This document shows, piece after piece, positions 43,449 to 53,530 of a stretch of 64,000 nt of DNA (position 1 is its first letter; the number at the start of each line of letters is the position of its first letter). Both the position numbers and the translations under genes were made by a program. The stretch comes from Psychrobacillus soli. GTDB taxonomy: Bacteria > Bacillota > Bacilli > Bacillales_A > Planococcaceae. Under the pieces are notes generated by a model. It saw only the letters and a program-made list of their open reading frames with translations. It was not told the DNA's origin and searched no databases. Location: positions 99,693 to 163,692 of the forward strand of contig NZ_VDGG01000002.1 in the NCBI RefSeq assembly GCF_006861775.1, given 5' to 3'.

Positions 43449-45080
43449 ATGGAGCTGAATTGGCAAGAGATGCTCTTTGAGTTTTTTGGTGGATTAGGGA
43501 TATTCTTATTCGCCATTAAGTTTATGGGTGACGGTTTACAAAAAACCGCTGGAAATAAATTACGAGATTTATTGGACCGGTATATCACCAATCCACTATC
43601 GGGGGTTGCTGTAGGTATACTTTTTACTTTGTTAATCCAATCAAGTAGCGGTACGATTGTAATTATAATAGGACTAGTTAGCGCAGGTTTTATGACACTA
43701 AGACAATCTATAGGTGTCATTATGGGTGCTAATATAGGGACAACGGTGAAAGCTTTTGTCATTGGTTTTGATATTGGCGAGTATGCACTTCCTATCATGG
43801 CAATCGGAGCTTTTTTAATTTTCTTATTTAAAAAGAAGTCTATGCAAAATATTGGGGAGATCATCTTCGGTTTTGGTGGTCTATTTTTAGGATTGGAATT
43901 AATGACAAGTGGGATGAGCCCGCTTCAGCATTTATCTTCTTTTACGGGTTTCACTTTAAAGATGAGTGAAGATCCGCTATTAGGTGTTATTGCTGGTACA
44001 GTTATGACAATGCTTATCCAAAGTTCAAGTGCATCCGTAGCATTTTTGCAAGGGTTTTATTCGGAGGGGTTAATTTCTTTACATGGTGCATTACCCATTT
44101 TATTTGGTGATAATATAGGTACCACTATTACAGCGATTCTTGCTTCTATTGGAGCTTCGGTAAGTGCAAGGAGAACTGCTGCTGCACATGTTCTGTTTAA
44201 TGTAGTTGGAGCAATTGTATTTCTTATTTTCTTAACCCCTTTTACGTTGTATATGGAGTGGGTAGCGGACGTGCTTTCATTAGAGGATAAAATGCAAATT
44301 GCATTTGCACACGGAACGTTTAATGTAGTGAATGTTATTCTTCAGTTTCCCTTAATAGGTGCTTGGATTTACTTATTAGTAAAAGTCTTGCCTGGAGAAG
44401 ATGTCAATTCAAAATACAAACCGAAACATTTAGAGGAAGATTTCATCGAAGAATCCCCGTCGATTGCTATTGGACAAGCAAAAGAAGAAATATTGCGTAT
44501 GGGAGAATTTAGTGTACAAGGGTTAGAAAAAACATATGATTATTTAAGAAATGGACATCAACATGATGCAGAAGAAGCGTATCGATTAGAAGATGCGATT
44601 AATCATCTAGATAAGAAAATAACCAATTATTTAGTGAAGATATCTTCCCAACCGCTTTCAAGTCAAGATTCAACTAGGCATTTTATGTTATTAGGTACAG
44701 CGCGTGATATCGAACGGATAGGCGATCATTTTGAAAATATTATCGAATTGATTGATTATCAAGGGGAACAACGCCTTCAATTAACCTCAGATGCTTTAGA
44801 AGATATTTCAGAGATGTTTGAGTTGACTATTAATACGGTAAAAAAAGCATTAGAGGCATTAGATTTAAATAATGACCAATTAGCACGTGAAGTGGTGGAA
44901 CAAGAACAAGTTATTGATCGAATGGAACGTCAATTTAGAAAAAATCATATTATTCGTTTGAATGAAAGATTATGTAGTGGTCATGCAGGAGTAATGTTCG
45001 TGGATATTTTAAGTAATTTAGAAAGGATAGGGGATCACTCTATGAATATCGCAGATTCGGTCTTAGGCAAACGTATATGA
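43449..45080 (+). CDS. Na/Pi cotransporter with C-terminal PhoU domain (NptA/YjbB-like)
   Basis: A 543-aa protein. The first 310 residues form a membrane part with two inverted Na/Pi cotransport repeats, each with a QSSS motif (LLIQSSSGT and MLIQSSSASV) and GxNIGTT (GANIGTTV, GDNIGTTI). The last 200 are a cytoplasmic helical PhoU-like domain with ARDIERIGDHFENI and NLERIGDHSMNIAD metal motifs. It probably imports or exports phosphate under PhoU-type control. AGGAG lies 12 nt before the chosen ATG; an ATG 12 codons earlier lacks an RBS. Overlaps yqgC by 4 nt. Confidence 0.9.
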   Translation: MELNWQEMLFEFFGGLGIFLFAIKFMGDGLQKTAGNKLRDLLDRYITNPLSGVAVGILFTLLIQSSSGTIVIIIGLVSAGFMTLRQSIGVIMGANIGTTVKAFVIGFDIGEYALPIMAIGAFLIFLFKKKSMQNIGEIIFGFGGLFLGLELMTSGMSPLQHLSSFTGFTLKMSEDPLLGVIAGTVMTMLIQSSSASVAFLQGFYSEGLISLHGALPILFGDNIGTTITAILASIGASVSARRTAAAHVLFNVVGAIVFLIFLTPFTLYMEWVADVLSLEDKMQIAFAHGTFNVVNVILQFPLIGAWIYLLVKVLPGEDVNSKYKPKHLEEDFIEESPSIAIGQAKEEILRMGEFSVQGLEKTYDYLRNGHQHDAEEAYRLEDAINHLDKKITNYLVKISSQPLSSQDSTRHFMLLGTARDIERIGDHFENIIELIDYQGEQRLQLTSDALEDISEMFELTINTVKKALEALDLNNDQLAREVVEQEQVIDRMERQFRKNHIIRLNERLCSGHAGVMFVDILSNLERIGDHSMNIADSVLGKRI

Positions 45081-45559
45081 TCGAAATTATTGGATGGATT
45101 TTAATCGTTGCTAGTTTTGTAGTGGCTTATATCGGAACGTTTTATCCAATTATTCCATCGGTAGTTTTCATACTGCTTGGGTATGTTTTATATGGGCTAT
45201 TTTTCTCTTTTACGGAGCTAAGTTGGTTATTTTGGGTAATTCAGGCGCTATTTATTGTTTTACTGTTTAGTGCGGACATGGCTGCCAATGCTTTTGGGGT
45301 AAAGAAGTTTGGAGGCACGAAAGCAGGAGTATGGGGCAGTACAATCGGGCTACTTTTCGGACCGTTTGTTATTCCGGTCGCCGGCATTTTAATCGGACCA
45401 TTTCTAGGAGCTGTGCTTGCAGAATTAATCGTCACGAGAGAAGGCTTGAAACAGGCGGTGAAATCTGGAGTGGGTTCATTGATCGGATTTTTAACATCTT
45501 CTGTTGTGAAAATCGTTATTCTGACTGTGATGCTTGGTATTTTTATCTTTTTTATCTAA
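45077..45559 (+). CDS. yqgC: DUF456 membrane protein YqgC
   Basis: A 160-aa protein of about five hydrophobic segments with Gly-rich helices (GIYPIIPSV-like start, KFGGTKAGVWGSTIGLLFGP, GPFLGAVLAEL). Clear DUF456. ATGA overlap with the transporter stop indicates coupling. Precedes sodA as in B. subtilis. Function unknown. Confidence 0.85.
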   Translation: MIEIIGWILIVASFVVAYIGTFYPIIPSVVFILLGYVLYGLFFSFTELSWLFWVIQALFIVLLFSADMAANAFGVKKFGGTKAGVWGSTIGLLFGPFVIPVAGILIGPFLGAVLAELIVTREGLKQAVKSGVGSLIGFLTSSVVKIVILTVMLGIFIFFI

Positions 45560-45674
45560 ATTCGGTCAAAAGTATGAGATTAAATTAAGTTCTTTTCGTT
45601 GATGGATTACTTTTATTTTGATACGCTAATATACGGAAAGAATTTTCTAAAATATTCTTTAGGAGGAAACAAAC

Positions 45675-46283
45675 ATGGCATACGAATTACCACATTTACC
45701 TTACGCGTACGACGCACTAGAACCACATATCGATAAAGAAACGATGAATATTCATCATACGAAACACCATAACACATATGTAACGAACTTAAACAATGCA
45801 GTAGCAGGTAAAGCAGACTTAGAAGGCAAATCAGTAGAAGAGTTAATTGCTAACTTAGATGCTCTTCCAGAAGATATTAAAACAGCAGTTCGCAACAATG
45901 GTGGCGGACATGCTAACCACTCACTATTCTGGGAAATCCTTTCACCAAACGGTGGCGGAAATCCAACAGGTGAACTAGCTTCAGCAATCGAAGCAAAATT
46001 TGGTAGCTTTGAAGCTTTCAAAGAAGAGTTCGCTAAAGCTGCAACAACTCGTTTTGGCTCAGGTTGGGCTTGGCTATCTGTTGCTAACGGAGAATTAGAA
46101 CTTTCTTCAACAGCTAACCAAGATTCACCAATCATGGAAGGTAAAACGCCAGTATTAGGATTAGACGTTTGGGAGCATGCTTACTACTTAAACTACCAAA
46201 ACCGTCGCCCTGACTACATCGGATCTTTCTGGAATGTAGTAAACTGGGATGAAGTTTCTAAACGTTACGAAGCTGCTAAATAA
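45675..46283 (+). CDS. sodA: Superoxide dismutase, Mn/Fe type
   Basis: A 202-aa SOD. Metal ligands His27 (MNIHHTKHH), His near 82 ([10 protein letters not shown]), Asp and His in [11 protein letters not shown]. The GGGG...GGG pattern and AGS/GSGWAWL are typical of the Mn enzyme SodA of bacilli. Converts superoxide to peroxide and oxygen in the cytoplasm. AGGAGG 8 nt before ATG. Monocistronic with a strong terminator. Confidence 0.97.
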   Translation: MAYELPHLPYAYDALEPHIDKETMNIHHTKHHNTYVTNLNNAVAGKADLEGKSVEELIANLDALPEDIKTAVRNNGGGHANHSLFWEILSPNGGGNPTGELASAIEAKFGSFEAFKEEFAKAATTRFGSGWAWLSVANGELELSSTANQDSPIMEGKTPVLGLDVWEHAYYLNYQNRRPDYIGSFWNVVNWDEVSKRYEAAK

Positions 46284-46305
46284 TTTCATCTAAAAAAGAA
46301 ACTTA

Positions 46306-46341
46306 GCACACACTTTTACGTCTAAAAGTGTGTGCTTTTTA
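46306..46341 (+). terminator. Terminator after sodA
   Basis: GCACACACTTTTA-4 nt-TAAAAGTGTGTGC, 13-bp stem, then T5. Confidence 0.9.
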
Positions 46342-46378
46342 TGTTACAATGAAAGCTAATAATGAAGTAGGTGAACTT

Positions 46379-48613
46379 ATGCGTAAAATTCCCAATAAAC
46401 GTGCACAAAGTGTGAAAGCAAAACAACGAGCTAATATTACTTTTCGTATGAACATACTTTTCTTTTCCATATTCATTCTTTTTACGATGTTAATATTACG
46501 TCTAGGCTATTTACAAATAGTAAAAGGAGAAGACTATACGAGAGCTATAGAAAGAACAGAAGAAGTTCCTGTCAATACAAGCGTACCTCGAGGGCGAATT
46601 TTTGATAGTGAAGGACGTATTTTAGTAGACAATAAACCTCAAAGAGCTATTACTTATACAAAAATGCAAACAACTACTGCAGAAGATATGTTTTTAATAG
46701 CTGAAGATTTAAGTTTACTCATTGAAAAAGATACAAAAGCTATTACGAAAAGTGACTTACAAGATTTTTGGTTACGCAAATATAAAGAAGAAGCAAATGA
46801 TTTAATAACGGACAAAGAAAGAAATGAAATTGATAAAGAGGAAGACTTATCGAAAAAAGAAAAAAATGCTGCGATTAATCGCTTAATAAGAAGCAAGATT
46901 TCAGAAGAACAATTGAATTCATTTTCGAAACAAGAGTTAGAAGTAATTGCGATATACAGAGAAATGGCTTCTGGGTACGCTTTATCTCCGCAAATTATTA
47001 AGGGTGGGGACGTCGCTACAAAGGAACTTCAACCTGGCGAAATTTCAGAAGAAGTGACAGTAGAGGAATTTGCACGTGTATCGGAGCGTTTAGGAGATTT
47101 AAAAGGTGTCAATACGACAACTGACTGGAGACGAGTTAAAAATTCCACACTGGCCATTTTAGGAACGACAACATTACCAAAAGAGGGCATACCAAAAGAT
47201 CGTTTAGACTATTTCTTGTCACGAGACTATTCTCGGAACGATCGTGTTGGGAAAAGTTATATTGAACAACAGTATGAGGAAGTGCTTCAAGGGCAGAAAA
47301 GTGTAGTCAAAAATATAACAGATGGAAAAGGACGCGTTGTTGACATCCAAACCGTGTATGATGGCGAGCCAGGGAAAGATTTAGTTTTAACTATTGACAG
47401 TGAACTACAGATAGAAATGGAAACCATCTTAGAAAAAAAATTATTAGAAATGAAAAATAATAATGCGGGCACCAAATATTTAGACAGAGCGTTTTTAGTG
47501 ATGCTAGATCCATATACGGGAGATGTTCTGTCATTAGTAGGGAAACAAATTGTAAAAGATTCAAAAACGGGTAAACAAACAGTTCGAGATTTTGCGTTTG
47601 CATCTTTTACAACAGCATATGAAGTAGGCTCTACCATAAAACCGGGTACGGTACTTACTGGGTATCGCGAAAATGCGTTGTCTCCTGGTGACGTATTAAT
47701 AGATCAGCCCATTCGCATAAAAGGTTCTAACCCAAAAAGTTCCGTGTTTAATCGATCGGGCAGAATTGCAATGAATGATTTAGAAGCAATTGAGCGTTCT
47801 TCTAACTCTTATATGTTCCAAATAGCATATGGTTTAGCCGGTCGAACTTATCAGCCGAATCAAGGAATAAATTTTGGTCCGGAAGCGTTTCAGAAAATGC
47901 GTAATGGCTATGCACAATTAGGACTTGGTGTTCCAACTGGCATTGATTTACCTGGTGAAGTGTCAGGAGTTGTGGGCGGTTTAGAAATGGGGAAATTACT
48001 CGACTTAAGTATTGGTCAGTATGACACGTATACCCCTTTACAACTTGCCCAATTCGTTGCGACGATTGCAAACGGAGGAAATCGAATTCAGCCCCATGTT
48101 GTGAAAGAAATTAGAGAACCATCTGCTGATGGGGTACAGCTTGGAAAAATGGTGAAGGAAATGAGTCCTAGTATTTTAAATACAGTAGACAATACGAGGG
48201 CAGAAATAGAACGTGTGCGTCAAGGAATGCAACGAGTATATTTTGGAAATAAAGGAACTGCACGTTCCGCTTTTGCTAATGCAAAGTATACCGGTGCGGG
48301 GAAAACGGGTACAGCACAGTCGTTCTTTTATGATCCTGAAAAAAAGCAAAATTTACGAACTGTTAATTTAACGCATGTTGGTTTTGCCCCATTTGACAAT
48401 CCAGAAATCGCATATGCAGTTGTCGTACCATGGGCATCATTAGAATCTAGTTACAAAACGAACTTTACAACTCCACTTACGAAAGAATTAGTCGACAAAT
48501 ATTTTGAATTAAAACAAAAAAATAATACATTAAAAGAAAATGAGTCTACAGCAACACCTCTCATTAAAGCCCCATATACAAATGATTCGATTGATGAAGA
48601 ACATGCCGAATAA
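46379..48613 (+). CDS. pbpA: Class B penicillin-binding protein (PBP2A-like transpeptidase)
   Basis: A 744-aa membrane-anchored transpeptidase. Basic N-terminus, one span at about residues 23-45, the class B dimerisation part starting VPRGRIFDSEGRIL, and the transpeptidase domain with SxxK (GSTIKPGT, about residue 417), SxN (SSN) and KTG (GAGKTGTAQ). Position after sodA matches PbpA (YqgF), which acts in rod elongation. The ATG here has AGGTGA about 6 nt upstream; earlier starts lie in the sodA terminator. The C-terminal tail is hydrophilic. Confidence 0.92.
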   Translation: MRKIPNKRAQSVKAKQRANITFRMNILFFSIFILFTMLILRLGYLQIVKGEDYTRAIERTEEVPVNTSVPRGRIFDSEGRILVDNKPQRAITYTKMQTTTAEDMFLIAEDLSLLIEKDTKAITKSDLQDFWLRKYKEEANDLITDKERNEIDKEEDLSKKEKNAAINRLIRSKISEEQLNSFSKQELEVIAIYREMASGYALSPQIIKGGDVATKELQPGEISEEVTVEEFARVSERLGDLKGVNTTTDWRRVKNSTLAILGTTTLPKEGIPKDRLDYFLSRDYSRNDRVGKSYIEQQYEEVLQGQKSVVKNITDGKGRVVDIQTVYDGEPGKDLVLTIDSELQIEMETILEKKLLEMKNNNAGTKYLDRAFLVMLDPYTGDVLSLVGKQIVKDSKTGKQTVRDFAFASFTTAYEVGSTIKPGTVLTGYRENALSPGDVLIDQPIRIKGSNPKSSVFNRSGRIAMNDLEAIERSSNSYMFQIAYGLAGRTYQPNQGINFGPEAFQKMRNGYAQLGLGVPTGIDLPGEVSGVVGGLEMGKLLDLSIGQYDTYTPLQLAQFVATIANGGNRIQPHVVKEIREPSADGVQLGKMVKEMSPSILNTVDNTRAEIERVRQGMQRVYFGNKGTARSAFANAKYTGAGKTGTAQSFFYDPEKKQNLRTVNLTHVGFAPFDNPEIAYAVVVPWASLESSYKTNFTTPLTKELVDKYFELKQKNNTLKENESTATPLIKAPYTNDSIDEEHAE

Positions 48614-48618
48614 TATCG

Positions 48619-48665
48619 AAAAAACCGGACATCCTATTAAAAGAATAGGTTGACCGGTTTTTTAT
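48619..48665 (+). terminator. Terminator after pbpA
   Basis: AAAACCGG-3 nt-TCCTATT-AAAAG-AATAGGT-3 nt-CCGGTTTTTT. Confidence 0.82.
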
Positions 48666-48689
48666 AATTTTAATCTATTCGACGTATAG

Positions 48690-48728
48690 TTTACAAAAGC
48701 TTTACATTAGATTCATACCGACTCAACA
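48690..48728 (+). promoter_or_regulatory. PhoP box before pstS
   Basis: Four hexamers at an exact 11-bp period: TTTACA (48690), TTTACA (48701), TTCATA (48712), TCAACA (48723). This is the direct-repeat layout bound by phosphorylated PhoP in bacilli. Confidence 0.8.
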
Positions 48729-48793
48729 TGAAACCTTTAAAGTAGTTTTTGTAACAAAGAATAGAAAAACATAATTTTAGGGGGATTTACCTG

Positions 48794-49789
48794 ATGAAAA
48801 GCTGGAAGTACTTATTAATGACTACAATGGTTGGTTCAGCGCTTGCGCTTGCTGCTTGTGGGGACGACTCTGACACAGAGACAACAGAAGAAACACCTAC
48901 AGAAGAAACAGCTGGTGAAACTGGAACAGAAACGGAAACACCTGCAGCAGAAGAAGCAGCAATTGAAGGATCTGTTTCTGGTGACGGTTCAAGTACAGTA
49001 GCACCTATTACAGAAGCTCTTGTAGAAGAATATGCTGGAGTTCAAGGTAAAGTTCAAGTAACAGTTGGTGTATCAGGAACAGGTGGCGGTTTTGAAAAAT
49101 TCATCGCTGGCGAAACTGATTTCTCAAACGCATCTCGTCCTATTAAAGATGAGGAAAAAGCAGCACTTGCAGATGCAGGTATTGACTTCACTGAATTCCA
49201 ACTTGCGAACGATGGTTTAACAGTAGTAGTTAGCCAAGAAAACGACTGGGTAGAAGATTTGACAGTGGAAGATCTTAAAAAATTATGGATCGAAGATGGA
49301 ACTACTAAAAAATGGTCTGACATTAATCCAGAATGGCCAGCAGAAGAAGTAGTTTTCTATTCACCAGGTACAGATTCAGGAACATATGACTACTTTGATG
49401 AAGTAATTCTTGATGGGGAAGATCTTGCTAAATCTGCAACCCTTTCTGAAGATGACAACGTATTAGTACAAGGTGTACAAGCTGATAAAAATGCAATTGC
49501 ATTCTTTGGATATGCTTACTACCTAGCTAACCAAGATACATTAAAAGCGGTTAAAATTGGTGGGGTAGAACCTAACAATGAAACAATTGAATCTGGAGAA
49601 TATTCTCCACTATCACGCCCGCTATTCGTTTATGCAAAAAACAGTGCTCTTTCTGAAAACCCAGCATTTTATGACTTCATGAAATATACACTTGAAAATG
49701 CAGGTGAAATGGCTGAAGCAGTTGGATATGTAAGTCTTCCAGCTGAAAAGTATGAAGAAGGTCTATCTACTTTAGAAGGTTTAAAATAA
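48794..49789 (+). CDS. pstS: Phosphate-binding lipoprotein PstS
   Basis: A 331-aa lipoprotein: signal with lipobox LAAC, a Thr/Glu-rich linker of about 35 residues, and a periplasmic-binding fold with phosphate loops GDGSSTVAPI, GVSGTGGGFEKF and SPGTDSGTYDYF. Captures Pi outside the membrane for PstCA. First gene of pstS-C-A-B-phoU, behind a PhoP box. GGGGG about 9 nt before ATG. Confidence 0.97.
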   Translation: MKSWKYLLMTTMVGSALALAACGDDSDTETTEETPTEETAGETGTETETPAAEEAAIEGSVSGDGSSTVAPITEALVEEYAGVQGKVQVTVGVSGTGGGFEKFIAGETDFSNASRPIKDEEKAALADAGIDFTEFQLANDGLTVVVSQENDWVEDLTVEDLKKLWIEDGTTKKWSDINPEWPAEEVVFYSPGTDSGTYDYFDEVILDGEDLAKSATLSEDDNVLVQGVQADKNAIAFFGYAYYLANQDTLKAVKIGGVEPNNETIESGEYSPLSRPLFVYAKNSALSENPAFYDFMKYTLENAGEMAEAVGYVSLPAEKYEEGLSTLEGLK

Positions 49790-49875
49790 GTTTGAAAAGG
49801 TAAACCGAGAGTGTAAGTGAATGAGTAGCATATTTGCTACTCTTTTCTTACGTTTTGGTAAAAGGGGGATTCACC

Positions 49876-50823
49876 GTGGCTCAAAAACAAGTATCTGATC
49901 AACCATCAGTGCAAGAGCTAATTGCAAAATCAAGTAGTAAGAAGCAAAAACAACTAATAGAAAAAATGATACCATATATTTTATTATTAATAGCTTCGAT
50001 CTCTGTTTTAACGACAATTGGAATAGTAGCAACTTTGATAGTCGAAACAATTATTTTCTTTAAAGAAATTCCTGTTTTTGAATTCTTATTCGGTACCGAA
50101 TGGTATCCATTTGCTAATAAAGAACCTGCGTTTGGTATACTACCATTAATCGCTGGAACTTTAAAAGTAACTGTTATTGCAGTTATTGTCGCAGTACCTT
50201 TTGGTATCGGCTCTGCCATATTCCTAAGTGAATATGCTTCTGAGACTACAAGAAGAATTATTAAGCCGATTTTAGAAGTATTAGCTGGAATTCCTACAAT
50301 TGTTTATGGTTTCTTTGCTTTAACATTTGTAACGCCATTATTGCAACAATTTATTCCAGATCTAAAAATATTCAATGCGTTAAGTCCAGGTATTGTTGTT
50401 GGAATAATGATTTTACCAATGATTGCATCTTTATCTGAAGATGCAATGTCATCGGTACCAAATTCGATACGTGAAGGCGCTCTTGCAATGGGGTCTACTA
50501 AATTAGAAGTAGCTCTTAAAGTTGTAGTGCCTGCAGCATTATCTGGAATTATTGCTTCAGTTGTGCTTGCTATTTCACGAGCAATTGGTGAAACGATGAT
50601 CGTTTCTCTTGCCGGAGGGTCAACGCCAAAATTCGACTGGGATGTGACTGGATCGATTCAAACGATGACTGCCTATATTGTACAAGTTTCTTCTGGTGAT
50701 GCGGGCTACGGAACAACTATTTACTATTCTATCTACTCAGTTGGTTTCACATTGTTCTTATTTACACTGGTGATGAACCTAATTGCTCACGCTATTTCGA
50801 AAAAATATCGGGAGGAATATTAA
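49876..50823 (+). CDS. pstC: Phosphate ABC transporter permease PstC
   Basis: A 315-aa permease with six membrane segments; EAA loop REGALAMGSTKLEVALKVVVP near residue 210. The start is GTG, with AAGGGGG 8 nt upstream; the frame is open further upstream without an RBS. Ends 1 nt before pstA. Confidence 0.96.
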   Translation: MAQKQVSDQPSVQELIAKSSSKKQKQLIEKMIPYILLLIASISVLTTIGIVATLIVETIIFFKEIPVFEFLFGTEWYPFANKEPAFGILPLIAGTLKVTVIAVIVAVPFGIGSAIFLSEYASETTRRIIKPILEVLAGIPTIVYGFFALTFVTPLLQQFIPDLKIFNALSPGIVVGIMILPMIASLSEDAMSSVPNSIREGALAMGSTKLEVALKVVVPAALSGIIASVVLAISRAIGETMIVSLAGGSTPKFDWDVTGSIQTMTAYIVQVSSGDAGYGTTIYYSIYSVGFTLFLFTLVMNLIAHAISKKYREEY

Positions 50824-50824
50824 T

Positions 50825-51703
50825 ATGAAATATGTAAATCATGAATCAGTTGTAAAAAGAATGATGAATCGACTCACAATAAATAAAATATTTAAAGCGA
50901 TTTTCTTTTTTGCGACATTATTCGCGTTACTCGCATTAGCAATTTTGTTTTATCGAATCATTACACAAGGAATTGGCTATTTAACGCCCGAGTTTTTCCA
51001 AAACTTTGGATCTCGTTTCCCTGCCAAAGCAGGGATAAAAGCAGCGCTTATTGGTTCTATTTGGTTAATGTTCGTAGTTGCACCTGTATCTATCATTTTA
51101 GGTGTTGGAACTGCTATTTACTTGGAAGAATATGCGAAGAAAAACAGGTTGACTGACTTTATTCGGATGAATATCTCGAATCTTGCTGGAGTACCATCCG
51201 TTGTATTTGGGTTACTTGGTTTAACCATTTTTGTTCGTGCGTTGTCTTTGGGAAATAGTGTTTTAGCTGCAGGATTTACAATGAGTTTGTTAATACTTCC
51301 TGTCATTATCGTTGCATCCCAAGAAGCAATTCGTGCTGTTCCAAATGATGTCAGAGAAGCTTCTTATGGAATGGGTGCTACAAAATGGCAAACAGTTGTG
51401 AAAATTGTATTGCCGTCTGCGATTCCAGGGATATTAACCGGCGCTATTTTGGCACTTTCACGAGCGGTAGGAGAAACAGCACCTCTTATCGTAATTGGGA
51501 TTCCAGTTATTATTCAGTTTCTTCCGACTGGCTTACTAAGCCAATTTACCGCATTGCCTATGCAAATTTACGATTGGGCAAAACGTCCGCAGCACGATTT
51601 CCAATTTGTAGCTGCTGCTGGAATTCTTGTTTTAATGATCTTTTTGTTGATCATGAACTCAATCGCTATATTTATTCGTAATAAATTCTCAAAAAGGTAT
51701 TAA
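50825..51703 (+). CDS. pstA: Phosphate ABC transporter permease PstA
   Basis: A 292-aa permease, six membrane segments, EAA loop REASYGMGATKWQTVVKIVLP near residue 180. GGGAGG 9 nt before ATG inside the end of pstC, indicating coupling. Confidence 0.96.
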   Translation: MKYVNHESVVKRMMNRLTINKIFKAIFFFATLFALLALAILFYRIITQGIGYLTPEFFQNFGSRFPAKAGIKAALIGSIWLMFVVAPVSIILGVGTAIYLEEYAKKNRLTDFIRMNISNLAGVPSVVFGLLGLTIFVRALSLGNSVLAAGFTMSLLILPVIIVASQEAIRAVPNDVREASYGMGATKWQTVVKIVLPSAIPGILTGAILALSRAVGETAPLIVIGIPVIIQFLPTGLLSQFTALPMQIYDWAKRPQHDFQFVAAAGILVLMIFLLIMNSIAIFIRNKFSKRY

Positions 51704-51723
51704 CATGACTAGGGGGAAGTATA

Positions 51724-52524
51724 ATGGTACAATCGTTAGAAAATGGGTCAAATACACGAAATGATACATCAAGTATCGTGTATAATACACAACAGTTAAA
51801 TTTATGGTATGGAAATCATCATGCACTGAAAGATATAAATTTGCAAATTAAGGAAAATGAAGTAACGGCGATTATTGGACCTTCTGGTTGCGGGAAATCT
51901 ACTTATATTAAAACATTAAATCGCATGGTAGAATTAGTACCTACTGTGAAGACATCTGGTAAAATTTTATACCGGGACCGCAATATTTTCGATAATGATT
52001 ATGGTGTGGAAGAGTTGCGTACAAAAGTCGGGATGGTATTCCAAAAGCCAAATCCTTTTCCAAAATCCATTTATGATAATATTGCATATGGACCAAGAAT
52101 CCATGGTATTAAAAACAAAAAGATTTTAGATCAAATTGTGGAAAAAAGTTTACGCGGAGCAGCTATTTGGGATGAAGTAAAGGATCGACTGCACACGAAT
52201 GCCTACAGTCTTTCTGGTGGTCAGCAACAACGTATATGTATCGCACGTTGTTTGGCAATCGAACCAGATGTCATCTTAATGGATGAACCTACTTCTGCAC
52301 TAGATCCTATTTCTACGTTAAAAGTGGAAGAACTGATTCAGGAATTGAAGCAAGATTATTCTATAATAATTGTTACGCATAATATGCAACAGGCAGCGCG
52401 TATATCAGATAAAACAGCTTTCTTCTTAAATGGAGAAGTAGTAGAATTTGATAATACGGATGTTATTTTTTCAACTCCTGAAGATAAGCGTACAGAAGAT
52501 TATATTTCAGGTCGTTTTGGATAA
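51724..52524 (+). CDS. pstB: Phosphate ABC transporter ATPase PstB
   Basis: A 266-aa ATPase with Walker [10 protein letters not shown] near residue 52, Q-loop [12 protein letters not shown], signature LSGGQQQR, Walker [14 protein letters not shown] and H-loop VTHNM. The N-terminal 20 residues are a Ser/Thr/Asn-rich extension. Only one pstB is present, against two in B. subtilis. Confidence 0.97.
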   Translation: MVQSLENGSNTRNDTSSIVYNTQQLNLWYGNHHALKDINLQIKENEVTAIIGPSGCGKSTYIKTLNRMVELVPTVKTSGKILYRDRNIFDNDYGVEELRTKVGMVFQKPNPFPKSIYDNIAYGPRIHGIKNKKILDQIVEKSLRGAAIWDEVKDRLHTNAYSLSGGQQQRICIARCLAIEPDVILMDEPTSALDPISTLKVEELIQELKQDYSIIIVTHNMQQAARISDKTAFFLNGEVVEFDNTDVIFSTPEDKRTEDYISGRFG

Positions 52525-52543
52525 GGAAAGGGGTAAATAGTAA

Positions 52544-53203
52544 ATGGTGGGAAGAGAAAAGTTTAATGCAGAATTACAAAAAGTACAAGACTTGTTACTA
52601 GAATTAAGTAATACTGCTATTAGCACATTGGACAAATCAATGGATTATTTATTAGGGAATGATATTGAAGGTGCGTTAACTGTTATTAATAATGATGTCC
52701 ATATTAATCGTATGGAAGAAGAAGTTAATGACCGTGTCATTTTATTAATTGCTAAACAACAACCCGTTGCAACTGACTTAAGAAGGTTGATGGTGCTAGT
52801 AAAAATAGCTTCCGATATGGAACGTATTGGTGATTATGCAGTTAATATCGCAAAAGAAACGATTCGTATTGGAAAAGATGAGCATATTGAGCCTATTCAT
52901 TTGTTGGATGAAATGCGTGTGAAAACAATCGCTATGTTAAAGCAAATATTAGATGCATTTATCCATGAAAATATAGATGAGGCAAAGAAAATCGCGAAAC
53001 TAGACGATGAAGTAGATGAGTTATACGGGCATGCAATACGAACGCTTCTAAATGTTGGAGTAAAAAAGCCGGAGCAGCTTAGCCAAGTTACACAATTATC
53101 ATTTGTTTGTCGTTATTTAGAAAGATCTGCAGATCACGCGACAAACTTAGCAGAGCGTTTATTGTATTTGCTAAAAGGGAAGCATTACGAGTTAAATAAT
53201 TAA
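52544..53203 (+). CDS. phoU: Phosphate signalling protein PhoU
   Basis: A 219-aa helical protein with the two PhoU repeats; metal motifs KIASDMERIGDYAVNIA near residue 87 and RYLERSADHATNLAE near 188. Links Pst transport to PhoR signalling. AAAGGGG about 10 nt before ATG. Last gene of the operon, before a terminator. Confidence 0.96.
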   Translation: MVGREKFNAELQKVQDLLLELSNTAISTLDKSMDYLLGNDIEGALTVINNDVHINRMEEEVNDRVILLIAKQQPVATDLRRLMVLVKIASDMERIGDYAVNIAKETIRIGKDEHIEPIHLLDEMRVKTIAMLKQILDAFIHENIDEAKKIAKLDDEVDELYGHAIRTLLNVGVKKPEQLSQVTQLSFVCRYLERSADHATNLAERLLYLLKGKHYELNN

Positions 53204-53207
53204 AAGA

Positions 53208-53252
53208 AAAGCACAAGGTCCTGTTTAAGCGAGGACATCTTGTGCTTCTTTT
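53208..53252 (+). terminator. Terminator of the pst operon
   Basis: AAGCACAAG-1 nt-TCCT-9 nt-AGGA-3 nt-CTTGTGCTT then TTTTT. Confidence 0.85.
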
Positions 53253-53280
53253 TTATATGTAGCGTGATATAGGGAAAGTG

Positions 53281-53530
53281 CGTCTTAGTCATTGTCATCT
53301 CAATCCAAGTAAACTTGCTATTTTAAGAATTGGTTGCTTTCACGAGCAATTTGGTTGCTCTCATGCTCATTTGATAGCTTTCGGAATAGAATAAGTCGCT
53401 TTAAATGACTGGAGTGTTGCTTTTATCCATTTATTGGATTCGCGCAGTCCAAATATTGTATAAGATTTTGTTTTTAGCGAGTCTATACTAAATAAGTAAG
53501 CAATTAATTCCTTTGATTTTCGCTGCAGGC
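53281..53530 (+). repeat. Repeat family E, copy 2, with iterons
   Basis: Inverted match to 3550-3790. Iterons ATTGGTTGCTTTC (53329), ATTTGGTTGCTCTC (53349) and ATTTGATAGCTTTC (53369) at a 20-21-bp period. Joins a family A repeat at GCTGCAGG. Confidence 0.65.

Noticed and set aside
43442-43864. 140-codon minus-strand frame in the Na/Pi transporter
   Set aside because: Complement of a well-supported membrane protein; hydrophobicity comes from the opposite strand.
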